Shown here: positions 50,901 to 61,600 of the stretch, piece by piece | Numbering within the stretch: the stretch's first letter is position 1 | Layout of the letters: each line of letters opens with the position of its first letter | Source: Hypomesus transpacificus | Lineage: Eukaryota; Chordata; Actinopteri; Osmeriformes; Osmeridae | DNA: 64,000 nt | Reading direction: 5' to 3' | Assembly (NCBI RefSeq): GCF_021917145.1 | Contig: NC_061075.1 | Coordinates: forward strand, 5,169,240 to 5,233,239 | Notes under the pieces: generated by a model | Told to the model about the DNA's origin: nothing | Databases searched by the model: none | What the model saw: only the letters and a program-made list of their open reading frames with translations | Program-made: the position numbers and the translations under genes

Positions 50901-53900
50901 GAAGGGAGTTCTTAGAAACCCTTAATGGATTTAAGTGGATGAACTACATCAATCACATGCACAACTGAAATAACTCATCTTCTCCAAGCGCCTCATGAAG
51001 AAGGAAAACCAAATCTCAATGTTGACGTATGTACAGTCTGTGTGTCCCTGTGGCTTAGCAACATGGCTGATGCAGCTTCTCTACAAAAGATAAAGGCCAT
51101 TGAAGTTGTTTAAAAAGCGCGTTACAGAGCAGTTCTTTCAGCAACATCTCACACACACCCACACACACACACACAGGTCAAAGACTTTTGAGAATCAAGA
51201 CTTGTAATACCTTACTGTAGGTGCATGCCCTTCCTGTTTGTGTGAGTTAGTGTCCGGCAATGTACCTTTTGCATTTGACAATGCCGTCCTTGGTATTAGT
51301 CATAGACTGATTGGTCTTGTTACGTTCTGACAGGAAGGTGCAGGGGCTGACCCGTACACCCCCCCCTCCCTCCCTCATCCCCCACCGTAACAATGACACA
51401 GCACAACTGTCAGGGCAAAACATATGAGATGATGTCCTTCTCTCCAGTCTGTTGCTCTCCCCCACTCAGAGATGGATTTAGGCATAGGCAACATGGGGGC
51501 AGGCTAAAAATGCCATCTCCCCTTCAAAAAATCTCCTCTCCTTTCCCCTCACCCTTCCATGGGGCAGGCCACAAACCACATCAGTTTTCCCTAATCTGAC
51601 CGCCCCCCCTCGGGAGATTATAGTTACTCATCCAAGCGCATCCAAGCCACAGGAAGTCACTGTTTCTTCCAGTAATCTTATTATGTCACAACACCTCTGG
51701 TGACCTCTCTCTGTTGTTGGTGTTACAGCCCAGAGGGGCTCCCCTTGCCCAAACCCAGCATGTGTGTGCCTGCTCAGACCTGGAGCCAAGAACTCCCCAC
51801 TGACAGGGGCCTGAATGACGTATGGTGTGTGTGTGTGTGTCAGACAGATAGAGAGATCAAGTGTATGTGTGCTCACGTGCATGGTGCTAGATGATGCAGA
51901 ATGTGACTGTGTTCTCATGCAGTTTTTAGCAAACAGGTTTACAGTGTGTGTGTGAGTGAGTGTATGTCATCTACCATCATTTTGTTCTTTTGCTCTTTTT
52001 TTTAAGTATCGGTTCAGGCACCGGAAACGTTTTAAAAGTATCGATTTGGCACCAGTACTGTAAAAACCCAAACGATACCCAACCAGGGCATGACATTACC
52101 ATCCGCCAAAATAGAATTTGTCTGTGGCGGGTAAAGCAGTCAGTCTTACTAGCCACTTCGGCGGGTGGAATTATATATCTCAATATTTTTTTTTTATTGT
52201 AGCAGGGCTGCCAACTCTCTCGTATTTCAACCAATTCACTCGCTCTCACGCCACACATTGTATTTCTTTTCGCTGAGAAGGAAACGAACAAGTAGTTCTG
52301 CTAACAATGTAACCATTTATGGACGAGGCGTAGATACACTGACTCAACTCACGACGCGCGAACAAGGAACACCCGTGAAATCTCGTCTCGGGCTGGGTTG
52401 CGCAGCAAAACTTTGGTTGGCCCTGTCGCGGGGTGGATCGGAAGGAGGGTTTCGACGCACCGGTTGCTAATCAGGCTGAGCGGGGCTGCAGATACTTGTT
52501 TTTACTGAATAATAAAATAATAAAATCGTCGGCCTCTACTAGTCTTCTGTGTTGCCTTCTGCCGAGATCTAAACCCTGCACGGGTGGAGCCAGGTTCACT
52601 GTAACTGTGACAGCCCCACCAAATCTCACTCAAAGGTTTTTTGAAAAGTTTGCAACCCTGTTATAGGCTAGTCTTCTCAAAACACATCTAAAATAATAAA
52701 CTCATTGCAGGGTTGTCAAGCCTCACGCATTGACCGTGGAAGTAGTGGAACACACTCATTCAACATTCATTCTCGCTTTCACACATACACAAACATACAA
52801 TATAAGATAAACATTTGTTTGTAGGACATTTGGGAATTGGAATTGGTCAGACAAAAATAACGTTTTTTTTATGATAAATACTTAAGTTTACAAAGTTTTG
52901 CTTGTGAGTTTTTTCAGTTTAGTTCATATATTTTGTACATATACATTTTTTTTTATAATCTTTATTTGGGTGTTGACAATGGTAATTTACATGTGAAAGG
53001 ATTGTAAAACGAGTTAGTCAAGTCAATTGTAGCAAACCGTAGATTGTAAAACTAGTTATTCAAGTCAATTGTAGCAAACCGTAGTCAACTTTATCAAATA
53101 AAACTTAATTTCCCAACAACAAAATTGTGGCTAATGAAATTACTGAGTGGCTAGTAACTTTGGAAAACCACTAGCCACAGTGGCTGGTGAGCAAACATTT
53201 TAATGTCAAGCGCTGTACCTAACCCTAGTGTGAGTGTGTGCGTGGGAGTGAGTGAGTGTAAGCATGAGTGCAAATGTGTGAGAGCTCCCTGTGGTCCCTG
53301 TTTGATGCTGATGTGACCTGTCAGACTCCAGAGGCAGCTCTGAGGGCCACATGCCTGAGCAGAGCACAACTGTCCCAGAGTGCCCCCCCCCCCCCCCCCC
53401 CCCCCCAGAGAACCAGTCATTGGGGGTACAGTAAGACCTTGGTTGCACAGTATCAGTGTGTGACAGGGTGCTGTAGTTACCCCATGACAAGTTGAGAAAC
53501 GAAAATGAACTCAGCTGGTATATTTTGAAAACCATGTCTAGCTGAGTTTGTCCCTTTGAAGGTAAATATCATTCATAATTTCAAACCTGACCATCCAATC
53601 AGACATTACTTTCAACACCCATTAGGCTACTAACTTATTATTTTCCTTAAAAGTAGCACAAGAAATGCTTTTTAACACGGCAGATTTGATTGGTGTGGGC
53701 CTCTGACTAGCCAGAAAGGCCAAGCAGCAGCCGTCGCTAAATTGTGACGTGCCCTGGTACAGAAACACACAAGGACACTTCTAACCATGGGCGCAGGTGT
53801 CATTAAACATAAATGTCCCACCCACTTTTTACAGCTAATCTGTTAGCTGCCCCCCCACACACACACACAACCACACACTTTTTATTAAGAAAATCATATT

Positions 53901-56900
53901 TAACGGCGCATCCTCTGTGGCCACAAAAGCTGTCCCACCCAGCTTTGAAAACATACCTACACCCTTGCATCCAGCAGACGTCCTCCTGCCCGCTACAGTC
54001 TCTCCTGTCCCTCCCTTTCCTCAAGCACTGCCATCTGAATGCCATCTCGGTCCCAGTTCCTCCCAATGCCCCAAACGCTCATGCTCGTTGGAACGGGGGG
54101 GGGGGGGTGCAAGGGCTTCACTGAGGGACACACACACCCACGAAAAGACAGATGTGCCGCAGTCATCGGAACGGGGAAAAGCTGACGGGGTCAGACTGGC
54201 TTTTATTTTAAGCTTCTGTGCTGTAGCGCAGTTTACAGAAGGTACTTGTGGTCAACTTAGAGTCCTTGCTCAGCAATGTTGGGGCTCGGTAATCCTTTCT
54301 GGTGGCAAATCTGTGCGGGGCTTGATTAAACATGTATGATTTGAGGATGTCAGGATAAGAGAGGGAGGATGGACATGTGATTGGAGTGGAGGATGGCGGG
54401 ATAGTTTGGGAGAAATAATCTCAGCTTTAGCCTTGACTTAAACCTGTCCAGGGGTCTCATTTATAAAACTGTGCGTAGGATTCTTACTAAAAGTGTATGT
54501 ATGCCCAAAAGCCTAAAATGGCGTACGCACACAAAAATTCAGATTTATAAAACCGTGCGTACGCACACCTGTACGCAATGTTGCCTGTATAAATCACAGA
54601 TTACCCAGTGTGCTACGTGAATCAGCATTGTACCCCGCCCTGAACACGCCCATTTTTTACCATAAATAGTCAATGCAAAGCCCCTCATGAATGCTAATCT
54701 AGTATCTAATCATGACCCTGGCATGTGATTGTTCTTTACGGTGAATCATATCGCATGACAACTTCTCAGACACTGTTAGCCTATTCGTGGAGCCCGAAAA
54801 CGTTTGCATTTGGTGGCCGGTAGATCACCAATTTAAAAAGACTGTGCGAGTGGCGTCAACTGTGCCAGTGATACCGCGAGTGGAGATACAATTTGAAAAC
54901 AAAAGCGTTTTGTTATGAACAGCAATCTATTAAAGTCTGGACTGATAACGAGGACGTGGAGTGTAGCGATTGCGCGGTAGCTTAACAACTATTTCCAGTT
55001 TTTGACATATGATGATATATGCACAGTATTAAATAAATACATTTAGTTATACACTGTATTCTGCAGTTATTTATAGGTAGGATATGTGATGTTATCTGGA
55101 TTCCATGCAGTTGGGCATTTCCCCCTCCTGCACTCCGGTAGTGTGGCCAACACAGCATTTTACCAGTGCTTCACAACTTTACAACTGGCTCTGAGACCAA
55201 TCATCACTCCTAATGCCTAAACCTCACTGCCAATCAGAGGCAAAGTGGGGAGAGGTTTACAGACCCATCTCAGATCATCTAGTTGAAACCATTTTAAAAC
55301 CATATAAAAAATGATGTCTATTGGATGTGTGTTAGCTTTACAGTAAGTGATGCTTTTGGCTTTGAAATAAAGTAGTTCATCACAGGTAATCCCGTTTGTT
55401 GAATGAATGAATTTTTTGGGTGAATGCCAGGGTTCCCCAATAAGATTTCCAAAATGGCCCAATTTGGTCAGGCATGCCCAGTAGCGGACTGGCCATCGGG
55501 AACACCGGGAGAATTCAATTTCACTCAATTTCATCATTATCATGAAGATTTAATCCAGCAGTATTATTTTAGTTTGTACTGAATGATAATTGTTCCATAA
55601 GCACCTTACAATCAACTCAACTTTTTTATCAAAATTCAGCGCTGTCTCACCATCATATTGTCCTCTACCGGAGTGCAGGAGGGGGAAATGCATGGAATGC
55701 AGATAACAACACATATCCCACCTTTAAATAACTGCAGAATACAGTGTATAACTAAATGTATTTCTTTAATACTATGCATATATCAACATATGTCAAAAAC
55801 AGGAAATACAGTCGTTAAGCTACCGCGCAATCGCTACACTCCACGTCCTCGTTATCAGTCCAGACTTTAATAGATTACTGTTCATAACAAAACGCTTTTG
55901 TTTTCAAATTGTATCTCCACTCGCGGTATCACTGGCACAGTTGACGCCACTCGCACAGTTTTTTTTAATTGGTGATCTACCGGCCTCCAAATGCAAAGGT
56001 TTTCGGGCTCCACCAATAGGCTAACAGTGTCTGAGAAATTGTCATGCGCTATGATTCACCCTAAAGAACAATCGCATGCCAGGGTCATGATGAGATACTA
56101 GATTAGCATTCATAAGGTGCAGAATCAGCAGAATCATTGACTATTTATGGTAAAAAATGGGCGTGTTCAGGGCGGGGTACAATGCTGATTCACGTAGCAC
56201 ACTGTGGGTAATCTGTGATTTATAAAGGGAACATTGCGTACAGGTGTGCGTACGCACGGTTTTATAAATCTGAATTTTTGTGTGCGTACGCCATTTTAGG
56301 CGTACGCACATTTATTTTCACATCATCTTCACTAGACAAGGTTTTACCAATTGAAAAAAGGGTATGTTTATTTAACATAAAGCTCCAAAAACAATTTTGC
56401 CCTCAAATGAAGGCGGGAAACTAATTTCAGTTGTTTAGTCGGATTCTGTTTGATAGAAATAACATAGGAAATATAGGCTATTTAGTTTAAACGTCAGGTG
56501 AGTCGGGTGGCTGAGCGGTTAGAGAATCGGGCTAGTCAGAAGGTTTCTGGTTCGATTCTGGCTGTGCAAAATGACTTTGTGCCCTTGGGAAAGGCACTTC
56601 ACTCTACCCGCCTCAGAGGAATGTCCCTGTACTTACTGTAAGTCGCTCTGGATAAGAGCGTCTGCTAAATGACTAAATGTACATTTACATTTAGTCATTT
56701 AGCAGATGCTCTTGAATGTAAATGTAAACAAGATTAAATATGTTTAGTCCAAACATGTAGTTTGCGTACAGCAATAAACTAGGTACTAGTACTAGGTAAC
56801 TAGTAACTAGTGCGTTACTGTTTGTTTTTGGTTAAGGTAAATAATCGACGACAGCAACCTATCATTATAAAATTCATGTTATTGAATGTCCCACGGAGTC

Positions 56901-58622
56901 TCGCGGCTCTTTGGATCTAGGCTACTATCAGAGAATTTCTAATAGGGGAGAACTGACACTCTCAGGAAACTTCCAGGTTCTGAACTGGTTGAAGTTCCAC
57001 TATAGTTCCCTATGAGTGCGCTAACGGTCGAGTGCAGAATAAATGGAGGTCTATGGAGCTATACCCCTTAAAATCCACTTTTCTCAGGATATAATTTTTT
57101 GTTTAGTAATTTGAATGTTGAATTTGAAAAGAGAGGCAAATAAAATACACACTGCTGGGTGTTAGATTTTTTTTAAGTCGCTTTTTTATCTTAAAAAGCC
57201 TTTTAAAATGTAAATGACGTCATACACATCGTACGACAAGAGATACTGTTTTACGGCAAGCTCTGGTCACTTCCTTTTTTCTCTCGAGGCATCGACAACA
57301 CAGCTGACAGGCTCTCCCTGTCAATACACATGCTAGAAAGAGTTTTGGCTTGCTAATGTTGTTGCTAATGTTGCTAATGCTCTGACATTCTGGTTCCGCT
57401 TCGGATGCCATCAAGCGGGATCTTTGGTCATACTCAGTCCTTCACTAACCAATCAGCATTCATTAGCAGAATGCTAGCATGTTATGGGCGACAACGACTC
57501 ACCCTGTAAGAAATTGAAAGGACATAAGTACTCGTTAATTTAACTTTTGACCTATAATCTATGTTGAACATGCAAAAACTACAATCAAATCTGAAATTTC
57601 TGAGAACGGCAATCAGTCGAAAGAGACAAATGTTGCCGTTTAGCTCCATAGACTCCCATTCATTTTGCACTCGCTCACAATTACCCCCAGTGGAACTCTG
57701 GTGGAACTGCAACCAAATTCGGTACAATGGGGCTCAATGGGGAGTCGACAGGCTCTCCGTAGACGGGCTCTGCTACTATCTTATGGGACCTGACTCTTGA
57801 ATCCATAGTTGAGCTCAGCCCCCCCACTCAGGAGCAGTTCTATCCCTGTACAGAAGGTGGCGTCCGCCGCCAGAAACAGCGCCGCCAGCCCGCTCTCAAC
57901 CTCGGTCCCCATCCGACCAATAAGCTGTAGAAGGAGCGGTGGAACGTGTTTGAGCAGAGGCATCGTGCAAGTTAATTATACCATTAAAGAAATAAATACT
58001 CCAACCCACAACCTTTCAGTTCCAAACAAAATATCAGCCATGTTTTTCTTGGCTTGCTTCCCAGGAGAAACTTGCCTGGGCGTTTTCTCCTGCTCTTATT
58101 GTAGCTGCGGCGTCTGCTGTTTGACCTGCGAGCTCCTCCCATAGTGGCGTCATCACGTTACTGGGAGAAATACTGGCAGCGACGGCAGATGGGGAAGAAG
58201 GGAAATATTAACATTCCCAAGAAGACGCAGAAAAAGATTCGGAATCAAAAAAATAAAGCTGCTAATAAATTGAGTTAATCATTGGGTTTTGTTACATTTT
58301 GACATGTTCTTACCAGTTGACTCTGACTTGATAGCGACTCTCATCCACTGCCATAGCTTTGGTCATAGCAATGATTGCCCCCTTGTGGATTAAAGTAAAC
58401 ACCCCCCATGCAGCTTCAGATTACGGTTTCAAAAGCCAGATAGGAGATGAAGATGTAATGGGATGTTCTTAAAATCACCTTGGTGGCTACGTAAGGTACA
58501 GCATGCTTCTGACCTATGGAGGCCACCAGGCTGGATATGTTAATGATGTTCCCCTGGCGCTCTCGCAGATGGGGCAAGGCATACTGGGAAGCAGGGGATA
58601 TATCACCACAACATTGCTCCCT

Positions 58623-58685
<63 letters not shown>

Positions 58686-61600
58686 TCTTTTACACACATA
58701 CACTCATACATACTAACTCACACCCTCTCTCTCTCTTTCGCACACACACACATACTCTCACAGACTGTCATTCTCTCTCTTTGTCACATACACACACTCT
58801 CTCACACACACACACTCACTCGCACACTCTCTGTCAGACACACACAGATACGTTAAAAGGTGAATAATTACTTTAGACGTCAGGAAGTAGCTGATAAGGT
58901 TTAGATTGAGGAGATATCTAAACTCATCTGCTGTCGTCTCATCCGTGGATTTGTGAGGCGGGTCTGAGGCAGGGAGAACATACGGGTGTGTTGTTATCTA
59001 CAGAACGATAAACTCAAGAAAGAATCATAACACTGTATCTTGACTCTCCAAATCAATGCAGCTGTACTCACGCCACCCGGCATTGTTGACCAGACAGTCT
59101 ATCTGACCGTACTGCTCAACTGTCACAGTAATCATTCGCTGTGAATAGGAAGGTAGATAAAATGGTCAGGAGCATATTGGTAGTTGATTTGTGATAGATA
59201 CATAACTAACTCTAGTCCTAAATGGATCAGGCCGTCTATTATTTTCGAAATAAAAGTTTTGAAAAAAAAAACAGAAACGTTTTTGTGTCACGTCACCTGT
59301 GAATTCTTTCTTTTTGAAAGGTTTGAAAGCTCACGAAAGGTTGAAAAAATAATAATAAAAAATAAATGTTTGTGAAATATCGCAAGAAATGTTTGTAAAC
59401 ATTTCATGTGAATGGGTTTCATATGTGTCAATGAGAGCATGTCAGATATGTGGATGTGAGTTTTCAGTAGTCTGAATGCGTGTGAACATTTCATATGAAT
59501 TTGTTTAAGGACAGTCTGAATTATTTCTATAACGGCCCCTACTACAGAACATTTGTGCTTCGGTTCACAAGCAGACTGAGAATGTTCTGCTAAATGATGA
59601 TCAGACAACACAAGTGTTGAAATATTATAATACATCTTTCTTTGGGAGGGGGGAAGTGATGAATCAAACGATTTCAGAGTCCATGACAAAAATTCTAAAA
59701 TTAAGCCTATATGAAATAGGGTGACCAGATTTCAGTTTGTAAAAAAAGAGGAAACATTTAATTAATTTCTAATGTGTGTTGCCCATATATTAAAAAATTA
59801 TGATTACAAATACAGAATTCTAAATAATACATTCTTTATATAGTCACATATTAAAATAAGAAAATGTTCCTCATATATTCAAGCAATAATGATAACAAAG
59901 GCGGCAAGGTGCTCACATTGTTGCCAGATTGGAAATGGTATTATACCAAAGGCTCAAAATGATCGTATTTGGAGGATAATTATCGTACATCTGGCAACAC
60001 TGAGAAGGCGGTTGACCAATGACAGTTCTCTCTACAGTCAGAACTCGCGCAAGAAGGTGGGACGTAAGGGAGATACCCTTTCCAAAAACTTGTAAGGGCC
60101 TAATAACTTGTTTGTGAAAGACCCAGAAAACCACAAATGTTTTAGGTCTCAAAAAGAGGATATGTCCGGGTAAAAGAGGACGTCTGGTTACCCTATATAA
60201 AAGGAAAGTGCACTATCAGTGCTATAAGTGACCGTGATCAACTGAGAACACATCCTGTTTTCATTACGTTACGTTATATCACGAGATCAACCACATTATT
60301 TACCTTGATGTCTTCCTCGTTTGATATGTCACACGACACGAATTTACATGAACCTGGCCCATCCTGGTTGAGCGCCGCCTCTAACGCCTTAGCGGTGTCC
60401 ACTGGAGATAGATGGATCGAAAATAAAATTGAACGACCCCTATGCTGTGTAGCATATTTAAGTTATGTAATTAATGTATACAGTCTGATTGTTTACTGCA
60501 GTCGCACATAATTGTATTACAGAATGTTATACAAGAATATACGTAATTGTTTGGGACGCCGACAATCACATTATAATAATAGAACCTTTGTTCAGACTTA
60601 CATTCTAAGGCACAAAACACGACTTTTGCCCCATTCTCCACTGCAATAGAAAATAAATATTAGTTCACACTCTGACCCAAATCTTCAATAAAATTCAATT
60701 TAAATCAAAACGAATTAGTAGTAAACTCCGTGTCTTACCAAAGGCTTTGACAATACCTCTGCCAATCCCCCTTGAGCCCCCAGTTACAATCACAACTTTG
60801 TTACCGTAACGCAAAGCGGCGCTAGTCATCTCGCGAATGTCAACTTTAATGATGACGCAGCAGACAAGCCAGCACCAACCGATATCTCTCGTCGATAGTT
60901 AAACGTGCGTAGGACTTGACCAGAGATTGTTTAATAGGGGAGGACTGCACTCTCGGAAAATTTCCGGTGTCATTGCCCAACTGTTTTCCAGACTTACTGG
61001 TTTCCAGACTAACTGGTTTCCAAACTAACTGGTTTCACTGGTTTCCCAGCTGTGCGTTCCCCTATCAGCAGCAGCTGCCGTCTGCCTCTATCACCAGATT
61101 CGTCACAAATTCCCAATATTACATTTGCAGGCTCGCATGAAGTGGGATTCGATTGCACGACAGCTAAAAAACGAATCACACCAACGTCCACTGCTTTATA
61201 CTGCGAGCTATTTTAGCTCATGGAAATTATGCCAAATCAGTTACATATTTAGATTGCCGTCAGCAGCATTTTGAGAGTTAGGGGGACACATTTTGCCGGG
61301 GGCTCTGGGGTTTCTCCCCCAGAGTTTTTTTTAAGATGTAGATGCAATTTCCATTCTGGTGCATTTACCACAACTATTTACCATAGTTGATATAAATATA
61401 CTGAGGGGCTGGACATTAAACTATTTTGAAAACTAATCTTCCCAATAAGCAATGGGACATCTTCAACTACTTGTCACCTTTCAGCACTCATCTCAGCAAC
61501 AGAGCTGTCTCCACTGTCGCTGCATGCTGCCCCTGCCTCTGACTCACTCTCAATCTCAACCACCTAGGCTATATCAGGAGACATGCATTGAATGTTATCA

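Noticed and set aside
56498-56580. A true tRNA gene
   Set aside because: It has A and B boxes but no cloverleaf 3' half; it continues into a SINE body and tail.
57781-60829. hsd17b14 as a processed retrocopy
   Set aside because: Eight introns with consistent phases are present.
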